Part shown: positions 11,101 through 22,024 of the stretch, piece after piece | Layout: each line of letters opens with the position of its first letter | Numbering within the stretch: position 1 is the first letter of the stretch | Source of the DNA: Hyaloperonospora brassicae | Lineage: Eukaryota; Oomycota; Peronosporomycetes; Peronosporales; Peronosporaceae | NCBI GenBank assembly: GCA_947650285.1 | Contig: CANTFL010001416.1 | Coordinates: 1 to 64,000 of the forward strand | DNA: 64,000 nucleotides | Direction: 5' to 3' | Program-made: the position numbers and the translations under genes | The notes under the pieces: generated by a model | What the model saw: the letters and a program-made list of their open reading frames with translations, nothing else | What the model was told of the DNA's origin: nothing | Database searches by the model: none

Positions 11101-12063
11101 TACGCATATGTAATTTACGAGTCGAGGGAGACCGAGTTTGTCGAGATCAGCCAGATGGACGTCGGTGATACAACAAGCACAAATCCGATTAAAGAGGACC
11201 GCGATCCAATTATGGAGGAGCGTATAGAGTGCGATCCAAAAGAAAGAACCCGGTGGGAGAAATTTACAATTGCGTTCACCAAGTTGAAGTCCAACTTCGT
11301 TACCAACCCGACCTCAAGCACTTTTACTCAGATCGAATCCCGGTGATCGTATTGTATGCAAGCAAGTGGGCGGTATCGGTATCGCTTCTGCAGGAATACG
11401 ATGGTGTAAACTGGCCGGTGACATTTGTGAGCCTCAACCTCAAGCCTAATGAGATTAACTATAGCATGGTGGAAAAAGAGGTGGTAGCCCTGCTCAAAAT
11501 TTTGGATGTGTGCTACGTTATGTTGGTATCTTGAGAGATCAAAGTTCCTCATTCGATATTCAACCCTTGCTTGCTTGGTCCAATCTTCAAGTTTCAATGG
11601 AAGACTGGTGAGATGGACCGCGTTCTTGTCGAATTGGCCTTTGCAAGATAGGAGATGTGAGAAAGAAGAAGATGCAATACTCTGTACCCTTGTGGCCAGC
11701 GTAGCCCTCGATCCGATGCGGACGCGATGCTGATCGCTATCGCTCCAAAGAGGCAACCGAGACTAACTATATCAATGCCACCACCAACAGTGAAAGAAGG
11801 CGAGAACCTCGTGGTGATCAGTTTTGACGGATATGCTCGGGTTAAATGAAAGATTGGGGCGTACAGCGTCATTGTGTGGAAACTTTCAGAATGGACTATT
11901 GTGGCAGCTGCATCATAATATGCGATGGATTTAAACGTGAATGCAGCTGAATATCGCGGTCTATTGCTCGGGTTTGATCTATTGGATAAACAAACTAGGA
12001 GAAGGATCATCATATGCGGCGATTCCAACTTGGTGATCGGCCAGATGCGGGGTGGATCGATTG

Positions 12064-13224
12064 TGTGGTAAAGCGACTATAAAATTCGCTGTAGAGGAAC
12101 TAATCGCATTCCCGTTATGTCCGGGCCAGTCAACGGTTGGCTGCCCGGTCCCACATCTGGTCAGATCGCGTCCATTGGACAGTCAGACTAAAATGAATAT
12201 CAGGTCGGGCAGGTGGGGACCTGCGATCTTGGGTCAAGGTATGAGGCGGAAGGTAACGAGGGCGATCAGTCGATCAAGAAGGGAACCGCGATCAGCAAGG
12301 CAGTCGCGATCAGCAAGGCAGTCGCGATCAAGGAGGAGATCAAGATCTTGATCAGTGATCAGGTATGTGATCGCGATCGTGATCATTGATCAGGTAGGTG
12401 ATCGCGATCAAGTTGGTGTGGAGCACACCATGTGATCCGCGATCAGCAAGGCGATTACGATCAGGAAGCGATCGAGATCGTGATCAGTGATCCGGTATGT
12501 GATCGCGATCAGACAAGTATATCTGTGGGCCACGCAAGTACAAGATTGCTACCGTCTAGAGAGAGCGAAATGTGGCAAACGACCTCCAAGACATGGGGAT
12601 AGGGATAGGGTTGTTGGGTTTAATTGGTTACCATTACACAGAGTTCAATTTGATTCCAATTACACGTGTCGGCTTCTCCTCTGGGTGGATCATTGGCCAC
12701 TTGTCGTCAAGGAAACGTTTACATACTTTAATCGAGGGATATCCCTGGATTGTTTGGCCAGGGATCAAGATCCATCAAACAACACCCCAACTGCGACTGG
12801 ACGCAGGAAACCCTTTGTGGTTGAGGACCCAAGATCGCGAGACGGCTCAAATGGGCAAAAGGCTCGCGAATCAAGGTCTACATTTGGACAAGGCGAACTG
12901 TTACAGATCAGGGTAACTCATATCGAGCAGCCAACAAGCATACAAGTGATCGCGTGACGAATTCCTCGTGATCACACCAACCCCGATCGTAGTCAGAAGA
13001 TTTCCACACCGTGATCGAATCTCGACCCCATCGCAAACACGGTCAAGCTTTCCATTAACACGAGTCCACTTGAAAGAGTGCAACCCGCCCCACCGACGGG
13101 TACACAAGGTGAGGAAGGCGATCAAAAACATGGAATCGGAGTACCCCCTCCGTTAGTCGATCTTCCGGTCGCCAGTGGAGAGTTGGGATCGACTCTTCAA
13201 AAGAGCGATCGCCACCCCACCACA
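12064..13224 (-). mobile_element. Solo LTR of family X, 1161 bp, with 4-bp target duplication
   Basis: Begins TGTGGT and ends ACCACA, inverted termini typical of an LTR. It is flanked on both sides by ATTG (12060-12063 and 13225-13228). It interrupts the RNase H coding region of X1. The minus orientation is inferred: the copy before the X1 gag runs the opposite way, and a minus-strand gag fragment follows the copy ending at 18692. The LTR contains a GATC-rich segment (about 12260-12510). No internal region remains, so this is the product of LTR-LTR recombination. Confidence 0.85.
12260..12510. repeat. GATC/CGATCG-rich palindromic array
   Basis: A run of short imperfect repeats such as GATCGCGATCGTGATCA and GATCAGGTAGGTGATCGCGATC, each locally self-complementary. 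It lies inside LTR family X and is also present in the copies at 6230-6300 and 17940-17985, so it is a family feature rather than a random expansion. Confidence 0.75.
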
Positions 13225-13499
13225 ATTGCAACGATACAGTTGTTACGACACAAGGTAATGCAAAGACTCCAGTCGTGGCCAAACCACGAATTTATCAATA
13301 TGAAACGGGAATGGAACCAAAGTGCAGATCGAATGGCGGGCTCAGCTTTGCAACAGGAGACAGGTACGATCGTCACCTCTGACTCAGAGATACAAGCCTT
13401 GATATCATTGAATCGATCAGATGATTTGATCGTACCAAAAAGGCTAGATCGAGTGGTAAAGATGTCTGCAATCACTCGATGAACGTTTCGAAGACGCAG

Positions 13500-14540
13500 G
13501 AGGCCCAAGGTGATACACGAAGAATTCGTACAACAGATTCGGATTGAGCGGATGAAGCAGGCGCAAGAGGAGGCAGGTTGGATCGCCAACGTGAAGAAAT
13601 ATCTCGTTGGGAATGTGACCCAGATGAGTGAAGAAGATGCGAAAAACTGTTCTCGGATTGCTCCAGATTATGAGGTGGACGAGAACGGGCTGCTATTTTT
13701 CTGTCCCCGATCTTCTGGTTCACCGGGAAATTGCACAGAGATGATCCGCCTCGTGGTGACTGAATTGTTGCAGCAAGACTTTTTGCATTATTACCACACG
13801 AGTTTGGAAGGGGGTCACCAAGGGATCGTAAGGACGTACCAGTGGATCCGATCTAGTTTCCATTGGAGAGAGTTATATCGGAGCGTCCCACAGTATGTGG
13901 CCAAGTGTGTGGTTTGTACTTCTGGAAAAGGCCTACATTCGTTCCCTCAGGGATCAACAGGCAATGTGTAAACCACATATCCGTTTCGAATGTTTGCAAT
14001 GTACAACATACCCTCTCTTTATAAGTCGTTCGTAGCGAAAATAGAGTTACTGGTGTGGGTGGATCTATTCTCGGGATATGTGGTGGCTAGAGCAAGCGCA
14101 TCAAGAACGGCACAAAAATAGCAGAATTATACGAGGAGTGTGTGTTTCGGAGGTTTAGAGTAAGTGAAGGAATACGGCATGATCGGGAACCTGGATTCAT
14201 ATCATATTTATTTCGGGCATTTAACTAGATTGCCGGATAGAAGAGCGTGCTAACATGGCTTATCGCCATCAAGAGAATGGCACAGAAGAACGTATGGTGC
14301 AGACGATAACTCTAGCCATTAAGATGTATGTCGCAGATGTGAAGTAAAATGATTGGGATGAGTGCGATGGGAGATTGACGTTTGCGATCAATACGGCAAA
14401 AGATCGTGAACGCGGAGATACTCCGTTTTACCTGATCCACGGCTGGGACCCGAGATCGGCATTAGAGGCAACTCTACCACTGGGAAGCACCAAGACACGG
14501 GATCGGGACCCAACTAGATGGCGATTAAACATTCAGCGTC
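13500..14540 (+). pseudogene. X1 integrase
   Basis: An intact stretch at 13510-13971 encodes the zinc-binding HHCC domain (HTSLEGGHQG, then CVVC). The catalytic core follows in broken frames: WVDLFSGYVVA near 14055, then a block with NGTEERMVQT at about 14275-14330 and TPFYLIHGWDPRS at about 14420-14460. This is a Ty3/Gypsy integrase of the chromodomain lineage. Several stops make it inactive. Confidence 0.85.
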
Positions 14541-14559
14541 AGTATTAGAAAGCTTGATG

Positions 14560-15150
14560 GACGGTGAATGAGCAACTCCAGATCGCGATCCGAGATCGAG
14601 CAAATCGACCAATTTATGGATGACGATCCGCATAACATTAAGTGTGGGACGCAAGTATGGCTCTTCTTGGATCGAGTCAACGATAGATACGCCCGCAAGC
14701 TCGCATACATGTGGCATGGACCGTTCTGAGTGGCGGGAATCTGCGGAGACAATGCGGCTTGATTAGAAATTGACGGAACGCCATACAGATTGTTTCCGGT
14801 CGTGCACGTATCCAAGTAAAAACGAGTGGTGAAATTTCCGGATCGGCAGAATGGTGGATTGATTGTAGACAGTGGATAAAGAGTCGAATTTGATAAATCT
14901 CTCCTACTGGAGGATAGTTAGGAGATCAAATTGGATGCTGATGAATACGACGTGGAGGGGATTTTGGATGTGTGACCGGGAAGTTAGACTCGTAATGGTC
15001 GGATACATAAACAGTATCTGGTGCGGTGAAAGGAGCATAGCGATATGACCTGGATCGACGAAGCCGATCTGAACTGCGGAGCGTTGATTCAAGAGTTTGG
15101 TCGAGATCGAGTGAGTCGAAATCGTTGCGAATGGATGCAATCTCATGAGG
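14560..15150 (+). pseudogene. X1 integrase C-terminal region and chromodomain
   Basis: After the integrase core comes a GPF-like region (YMWHGPF, near 14710). A chromodomain follows at about 14935-15130, recognisable from EYDVEGILDV and KQYLVR followed by TWIDEADLNCGALIQEF. In active chromoviruses this domain directs insertion to marked heterochromatin. It contains stops here. Confidence 0.7.
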
Positions 15151-15977
15151 TAGGGAGTGACAGCTAACGGAATGAGGGTGATTGGCGTACAAGAAGGTTG
15201 TATGAGAAGGTGGGTGGGCTATATGTAATATGAGTGACGACCGTAGATCACGGAGATCCGATAGCGGCTGAACAGCCAAACGAAAAAGAAAGAAGCTAAT
15301 CTCAAAAAGGAATAAAGATGAGAGATCGAGAAGAAATTATATAGAATAATGAAGCTAAGTAAATCAACATAGCTGTTACGCGGGGAAGAACTTGCCAAGC
15401 AACCTCAAAATCGACTATCCGGGGTGGTCCACCGGCGAAGAGCGATACTGGGACCTATACATCTCACCGGACTCCAGCTTTGACATAGCGGCCGATAGAT
15501 TGGCGACGTCTCAACCTCGGCTGTTTAAACCGGGTACCACGGTGGAACTTCTTTTAATGTGGCAGATGCAGGAAGAAACGATCAAGCAGGATATCCAGAT
15601 CGCAGTTGCCCGCGATCATACCTTCGAAAATTATTCGAAGGATCAACTTTCACCGTGATACAGACCGCGATCGTCTCTGTTTCCTCTGGTTGCAGAATTC
15701 AGCAAGACGAGAGTTATTAAGTCGCTAATCTCGGTAAATAAAGATCGAATATGTCGACTCCCATAGGGATTGACGACTACGATCTTCATAGTCTTGATGT
15801 AGGGTGGCCAGTTGGTCAAAACGCCCTAAACTACGGAAGGAGAACGGCGTGATATGTGGAAAGGCACTCTACAAAGATTTCTCAAGTATACATCGTCTCG
15901 ATCTGCGTTATCGACACCAAACCAGGGGTTTAATTAGCTGAGACGGGTGGATAGTTGATTACCTTCACCATCGGAAA
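15151..15977 (+). other. Unassigned sequence with an 88-codon open frame
   Basis: Between X1 and the opposing fragment. A purine-rich stretch (about 15300-15345) is followed by TGTTACGCGGGG at about 15373, which could be the start of yet another LTR. An open frame at 15392-15658 begins only with TTG and encodes an acidic, tryptophan-containing peptide (IDYPGWSTGEERYWDLYI) that I do not recognise. It is probably another element fragment. Confidence 0.35.
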
Positions 15978-17830
15978 CTAATACCGTATAATTTTAACGA
16001 ATTGTCGAGAGAAGATATCAACGTTCAACTCAACAACGCTGACCCTGATGAGCCTTCGTGACGACCAAGGGGTGGCTTGAACAGAAGATCGGGTCACGCG
16101 ATCGCGGTATCCCGGGATCCACTCAGCCCGATCGCCCTTGACGCGAGGCAGATCTCCATAGTCGGACTGCGTCAACAACATGTTAACGGATGCACGCAAA
16201 CTGTCAATGATGCTGATCGCCTAGTCGAATAACCTCAAAACTCCTCCGGGGGAATTCAAGCTGGATGCCGTAGCCGCCGCCGTCTTACTATGAAAATACA
16301 CGAAGATCGGGTCGTTGAACGGTTCGGCCAAACGTTGGGATTGGGCGACGTTTGGTTGCGACGAGAAGGAGATTGCGATCCAGATAGCGCTGCAAGGGTC
16401 GCATCTTCCACCTCGGTGGACGCCTCATCCTCAGACGCAGGCGGAGCAGAATGACATAGTTGGGATTTGCCAAGTTTGCGGGCAGACCGAGCGGTCGCGA
16501 GATCGTGGAGGGTCTTGGGCTCGCGCGATCTCTCCGATTTACCAACCGTTTTGGATCGGGGGGGTGAAGATCGAGGACCTAGTGACTCCCTTGGGAACGG
16601 GCTGTGCCTGTAAGGGCACTACTTTACGCAGACGCTTGCGGTTTAGCAACGCGAAATCGAAAGTGGTTGGGAGCAATCCCGGAGATGGGATCAATCTGTG
16701 CCACTGTGGTCATGATCGGCATGGTACCACCAGTCACCAGAGACGCAATGCGACCCCGCAACGTGCGATGATCTTAAACATCGCGGTTCCGTTCAGCAAT
16801 CAGGTTCGACAACTCGAAATGCAGTTGAGTGAGAACGGAGTCGCGATCCATCAAAACGCGTTGTAGCCGCGCACGTTTTAAAGATTGATCAGCGACGTTT
16901 GCCTGCTCCCGACGCAACTCCACTTGGAGTCTCCCAATGCGCTTTACGCTGCGACGGAGGTTATCTTGAGATTTGGTGTACGCTTTCTTGTACTTTGCTT
17001 CTGCGTCTAACAATCGTACGAGAGGACCTGAAAGCGCATCACGCTCAGCCACCAAGCGGTCTCCAACCTCATCTATCTGCTTGCGAATCCCGGCGATATC
17101 GTGGATATACTTCTCTTGCGCGACATAACGTTTTAATTAGATTTCAGAAGTTTTTGTTTCAAGTCCACGATATCGGCGGCCTGTTCTTCGATATCGGCGG
17201 GCTGTTTGTGGATCTAGGCTTGAAAGTTGCCCGGACGCTCGCGAAACTTCGTCGCCCGTTAGTACTTATTTCTAAGTCGTGCGCGCAGGGTATCATACCT
17301 GACTTGGACAAAAGTTACGAATGGAGACGCGGAGGTGCAGAGCTACTGAAAGACTTTTCCAGTTGGCGATTCTTGGCAATCTAACTCGTCCCACATGTCC
17401 CCATAGCGTTCCATTATCTCTTGTTTCTCATCCAGTCGAAAGAAGAGGAAGTGATCATATATTTCACCGATTTACAGACGATTGCAGACGATGGCCCCAC
17501 GCGGACGCTGGGAAGCGAAACAGGCTTTCGTGAAAGATAACACATGGTGGCGTTCTCGGTCACGGGAGCGCTTGGAGCAGGGATTGGAGACGAATTCGCG
17601 GTGTGGAACACACACTTAGACTCACATCGACCGCGTCGTACGATTAGGACATGGTGGTGAATTCCGAGTGATCGCACTCGCTCAACAACAGCGTGGGAGT
17701 GTTCGAACAGACAGGGCTGGAGTTACACGAAGCAACAACCACCACCGCAAGTATACCCTGCTGAGACCCAAGGACGTTCAATAGAATTTTAGATCGATAG
17801 GTGGAATCCAAAGTGGCACAATCCAGCATG
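15978..17830 (-). pseudogene. Opposing gag fragment (X2), family X
   Basis: Minus-strand frames give a gag N-terminal region: a predicted coiled coil at 16774-17055 (heptad-rich, LRRSVKRIGRLQVELRREQA) and a basic, proline-rich tail at 16288-16545. It faces the LTR-X copy that ends at 18692, which would be its 5' LTR, so it reads as the start of a second element of the same family in inverted orientation. Broken by stops. Confidence 0.55.
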
Positions 17831-17899
17831 AGAATCTGCCGTTGAGTTGGGAAGTGGGAGGCCCAGGTCGCAGGCGTCAGTTAAGTTCGAATATAATTC

Positions 17900-18692
17900 T
17901 GATAGAAGAAATACTGGCTGAGATGGGTGGCTCACGGTCTCGATTCGATCTCTCGGGCTTGATCTGATATCTCGATCTCGATCTGTTGTATACAAGTCTG
18001 GTGTGGGTCACGCCAAGGTTCTAGAGAGAACACACTTGGTGTAAGCGACTTAAATACAAGGAAGCGATTTCCTTGAGAGGGAGACGCGAGGTTTCGAATT
18101 TCGTGATGCAGATAGGCCTAGCGATGTGTTAGTTTTTGGATTTGATTGATTAACAATAAACAGAGTTGAATTTGCTCCATGTACACGTGTCGACTTCTCT
18201 TCCGGGATGGATCATTGGCCACCCAATGTCAATGAAAGTCACATACTTTAATAAAGTGATATGCCTGGATTGTTTGACCAGGGATCAAGTACTCTCAGAC
18301 AACACCCCCAACTGCAGTCCGACGCAGCAAACCAGTAAAGGCAAAGGGTGCGAGATCGCGAGACGGCTCAAGTTTTTAGCAGGATCGCGAATCAAGTATC
18401 TACTTTGGACAAGTAAATCTTTTAGAGATCAAGTTGGCTTATATTAAGCATCTTACAAGTATACCCTCTATCGTGTGAAGGTTACCACGCGACAGCACCA
18501 ATACTAATCACGTTTAAGCTCGGCATCGACTCAAGTGCACCTGTAAGAGTGCAGCCCACCCCACTGAAGGGTACACAAGGTGAGCGAAGCATACAGCACG
18601 GAATCGGAGTACCTCCTCAGTTGGTAGGTCGTCCGGGGACCAGTGGAGAGTTGGGATCGACTCCTCAAAAGAGCGACCAGCACTCCACCACA
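17900..18692 (-). mobile_element. LTR-X copy, partial
   Basis: Same orientation as, and clearly similar to, the solo LTR: the block with GGATGGATCATTGGCCACC (18205) and the terminal part TTGGGATCGACTCCTCAAAAGAGCGACC...ACCACA. It ends ACCACA at 18692. Its other end is degraded; I place it only approximately. Confidence 0.65.
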
Positions 18693-18818
18693 GGGTCTCG
18701 ATGTAACTACTCGTAAGACCTTGAATGAACATATTAAACTTCGTGCGTTCATCAATCGGGCTCGCAATATGCAACTCGAGAGGTATCGAATGTGCTGCGC
18801 GTAAGCATGCACATGGAT

Positions 18819-19480
18819 CTACACATTTTTTTTTAAATCAGCATGAGCGCTTAACTTGTCTCGTGGTGGCTCTGACCTTTTTCTGAACCAGGACTTGAAG
18901 ACCTCTAACGACCCAAATGCATATGAGTCGTGAAGCTTGAGCACTAAGGCCCGAGCCTTGGTTCGCCCAGCCAAGTTGGATTGGGCGAATGCAACTTGCA
19001 TTTCGTTGTAGACGATGCGGCGAGCCCTTATGGCATCGTCCAGCTCGACGAACCACCTCAACAAAGAGTCCTCCTCGACTTACCTGTACTTGGATATGTC
19101 AATCGTCAAGATTTCGGGTCGACGTACGTGCATTAACACGCCCACAGCAGCACTAAATTGCTGATGTTTCAATCGGTATATCTGTTGAGCACCGAGTTCT
19201 CTCAACTGCTCTACTTGTTGAGATCCTCTCTGATGGAGCAAGGCTAATTTCTCCCTTTCGGAATTTAGCTCGAACTTGTTGATAAGGGTATATCGTTGAT
19301 CTCTGTCAAGAGACTCCAGCATACCACTAATGGCGATATAGCTAAGTGAAGAACTCTTTCGTTCAACCGCATTTCATTCGAGTCACTCAAATGGGGGGAG
19401 ATATTTCACGCGTGGCGTTGAAAGCCTTCTACCTCGTTTAACATGTTCATGTTGGATGAAACGTCTGTGGATTTCGGACC
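18819..19480 (-). pseudogene. gag fragment of the LTR-A element (right side)
   Basis: Minus-strand frames (19080-19322 and 18819-19064) match the gag that follows the LTRs at 5220 and 38427: LNSEREKLALLHQRGSQQ, then DISKYR and a region with RARRIVYNEMQVAFAQ. It is diverged from the fragment at 5683-6178, so it belongs to the LTR-A subfamily rather than LTR-B. Stops and a frame change near 19080 break it. Confidence 0.7.
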
Positions 19481-19489
19481 CTGAAGTGC

Positions 19490-19563
19490 TAACAGGCGTA
19501 ATGAGGTTCACTTCTTACCAGATAACTGGTAAGCCCGTGTACTGATACAGTACTAGGGTGGGT
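19490..19563 (-). mobile_element. 3' end of LTR-A beyond LTR-B (right side)
   Basis: Read on the minus strand it holds CTTACCAGTTATCTGGTAAG, the same terminal hairpin as LTR-B in diverged form, then CATTACG and a gag leader resembling TGTTAGCACTTC. It is the distal piece of the LTR-A copy that LTR-B interrupts. The left arm has no equivalent here. Confidence 0.6.
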
Positions 19564-20026
19564 TGTAACGGGGCACGCTCTTACCAGATGACTGGTAAGA
19601 CCTTGTGTAAACCGAAAACAAGGATGCGTGTTTCCGACTTCACGTACACGTGGCGAGGAAGCGCAACCGAAGTAAATAGAACTCGAAAGCTCTATTTAAG
19701 GGAAAGAGTAGACCTGTGTTTAATAAAGTTATGCTTCTTTGTAAACCATCTTTGTCTTGATCTAATATACTAAACTACAATCTCCTGTATGGGTTTTTTG
19801 CCCACCACCCATTGCGCGCGTCCAGCAGCGATTGGTGGTTAATCTGGTTGATGTAGCGTCTACATCAACCATGAAGTGGAGCACCCAAGAATATTACCCT
19901 CGGGGGTAATACTCCGCCAATATCACCTCTTCTCTAGTGATGTTGATTGAATATTATCGAAATGGATAATATTCAAGAATTGATACATTCGTATCAATTC
20001 TTATGTAACGGGCTCACCCCGTTACA
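19564..20026 (-). mobile_element. LTR-B (right copy), solo
   Basis: Reverse complement of 5220-5682 with only a few differences. Unlike the left copy it is not followed by its own internal region. It sits inside LTR-A, flanked by TGGGT and TCGGT, an imperfect 5-bp target duplication. It is best read as a solo LTR. Its terminal hairpin (CTTACCAG/CTGGTAAG, 19580-19599) is perfect here, while the left copy has one change. Confidence 0.8.
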
Positions 20027-20423
20027 TCGGTGCTCTCAAACCTCACGTACGCGGTACGTGTAGAGAAAGAGAACTACCCGAGCAAGAAACCGCCCAGTCA
20101 GGGAAAGCAAAACAGTATTTGATACAGCTAATTCGTTTTAAATTAATCTTCTTCCGTTTACTTGCACGATATTGAACCACAAACTTCCAATGTGTAATCT
20201 CGCTTACCACCCATTGCCCCGTCCAGCAACGATAGGCGATTTATTCGGTTGATATCATGGCCTATATCAACCAATCATGGAGCGATGCCGAATATTACCT
20301 CTACAGGTAATATTCCTACAATATTGACCCGCAAGAGTTGCATTGTAAAATAGAAACAATTAAAATATAATTTACATTGACACAATTCGTGCCAATGACA
20401 TGTAACAGGCTCACCCCGTTACA
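20027..20423 (-). mobile_element. LTR-A (right copy), proximal part
   Basis: Reverse complement of 4823-5219, ending (on the plus strand) with CCCCGTTACA at 20423. Together with 19490-19563 it makes one LTR-A split by LTR-B. Confidence 0.8.
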
Positions 20424-20962
20424 GCAGCGGCTTGCGACGTCTTCCGTTGCTGGGTTCAAAGCTACTCTAGCCTGCTTCAACTGGAACACGACGACCGGCT
20501 TTCAACGATGGGATCAACGGACCATACTGAGGAGGTAAGATGAATTGGAACGCTACTTGGCCCATGGTGTCAACGTTGCAATGTATGGGGGCACTGCAAC
20601 ATACGAAGCGGTGGAACCCGTGTAACACACGCATAGCTGTAGCTGCCCGAGAAACACTTTGATTCTAGCTGCAGCACGTGGTGAGCATGGCGAGAATAGG
20701 GACTGGCATTGTGCAACCAGATCGGTAAAGCTCCTCGTATGCGGAACTGGGTACATGTAACAGTGCAAACGATGACCGGTGTGACGTGTCGAGAGACAAG
20801 CGGAAGCAATAGACGTGCGCAGAACAAGCTACGCATGCTCGTGCCGTCTACCGTTGCGTATATCTGCTCGTTAAACATTCTTCTCTGTCAATCGACAAGT
20901 AACGGCCGCACTGCGGCGCCAACGCGCACAAATGGCACGTGGCGCAACGATATGTATACCAC

Positions 20963-22024
20963 TTACAGCCACTTCTGGCGCAGCTTGATCACGTACGGCT
21001 CAGCCTGAGCGATCGACTTGGGCTTGAAATCGGCGATCGCGTCAATCTTTTCGCGAATCTCGGGCGTAATCTTGTCGACAAACTCCATCGCCTTCAAGTT
21101 TTCATCCAACTGCTTGATGCTCGTTGCTCCGAGAATCACAGTCGACACGTGCGGGTTGGCCGCCACCCAGGCGATCGACAGTTGCGCCAGCGAACAGCCC
21201 ACTTCCTTGGCCACCTCGGCCAGCTTGTCAGCCTTGGCAATCTTCTCGTCCAGTCCGTTCGACAGCATGGCCTTGTACGACGGCACCGACAGCCGCGAGC
21301 CTTCTGGAATGCCCTTACTGTATTTACCCGTGAGGACACCGGACGCCAGCGGCGACCACGTCGTGAGCCCGTAATTGTACTTCTTGTACAGCACGTCAAA
21401 GTCATACTCGACCCGCGAGCGCTCCAAAATGTGGTACTGCGGCTGGTCGAATATGGGACGCACCAGACCGAGACGGTCGGCGATCTCGCACGCTTCGATA
21501 ATGTCCTTGGCGCACCACTCGCTTGTGCCCCAGTAGAACGCCCAGCCCTGGTCAATGAGGAAGTTCATAGCCCGCACCGTCTCCTCAATAGGCGTGGCAG
21601 GGTCTGGACGGTGGCAAAAGACCAGGTCGACGTAGTCCAGGTCGAACCGCTTGAGGGACGCCTTCATGCCTTCCACCAGGTGCTTGCGGCTATTGCCCAC
21701 GTCGTTAGGACCCGACTTGGTGCCGAAAAAGAGCTTCGTACTGAGCACCAGGTCCTCGCGAGCCCACAGCTTGGCGTCAATACCAGTCTTCACGATCTTG
21801 CCCATGATGATCTCCGATTGACCATTGGCGTACACTTCCGCGTTGTCGAAAAAGTTGACGCCCTGCTTGTACGCGTGCTCCATGATGCTGTATGCCTTGT
21901 CAAAGTCCAGCTGCGTGTCGAACGTCACCCAGCTGCCGAATGACAGACGCGACACGAGGAGACCAGAGTTGCCGAGATAGCGGTACTTCATGTTGTGGGT
22001 GGCGGAGGTGCTGGAGGTGGTCAT
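20963..22024 (-). CDS. Aldo-keto reductase, voltage-gated K+ channel beta-subunit type (right copy)
   Basis: Second intact copy of the 353-residue reductase, in inverted orientation to 3222-4283. All catalytic tetrad residues (Asp, Tyr, Lys, His) are kept. It differs from the left copy in EKIAKADK versus EKIVKADK and in EFVDKI versus EFIDKI. Intact frames in both copies mean either both are used or the duplication (or last gene conversion) is recent. Upstream and downstream flanks are also shared, so both copies should have the same promoter. Confidence 0.93.
   Translation of the reverse strand: MTTSSTSATHNMKYRYLGNSGLLVSRLSFGSWVTFDTQLDFDKAYSIMEHAYKQGVNFFDNAEVYANGQSEIIMGKIVKTGIDAKLWAREDLVLSTKLFFGTKSGPNDVGNSRKHLVEGMKASLKRFDLDYVDLVFCHRPDPATPIEETVRAMNFLIDQGWAFYWGTSEWCAKDIIEACEIADRLGLVRPIFDQPQYHILERSRVEYDFDVLYKKYNYGLTTWSPLASGVLTGKYSKGIPEGSRLSVPSYKAMLSNGLDEKIAKADKLAEVAKEVGCSLAQLSIAWVAANPHVSTVILGATSIKQLDENLKAMEFVDKITPEIREKIDAIADFKPKSIAQAEPYVIKLRQKWL

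Larger units (their letters stand above)
11225..13440 (+). pseudogene. X1 RNase H region, split by a solo LTR
   Basis: The first RNase H-like part follows the reverse transcriptase (11240-11520, with a KEVVALL motif). A second RNase H-like domain begins about 11930 (AAEYRGLLLGF) and runs to 12063, then resumes at 13225-13400 with the C-terminal WNQSADRMA motif. Removing the solo LTR and one copy of its target duplication rejoins the frame without shift. Confidence 0.8.
6502..15150 (+). mobile_element. Decayed chromodomain Ty3/Gypsy element (X1), internal region
   Basis: Recognisable pieces in the order gag, protease, reverse transcriptase, RNase H, integrase, chromodomain, all on the plus strand. 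This order is that of Ty3/Gypsy (Metaviridae) elements, and the terminal chromodomain is that of chromoviruses. Every domain is broken by stop codons and frameshifts, and the RNase H part is split by a 1161-bp solo LTR. No matching 3' LTR is seen after the chromodomain, so the element is truncated. It cannot encode a working polyprotein. Confidence 0.85.
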
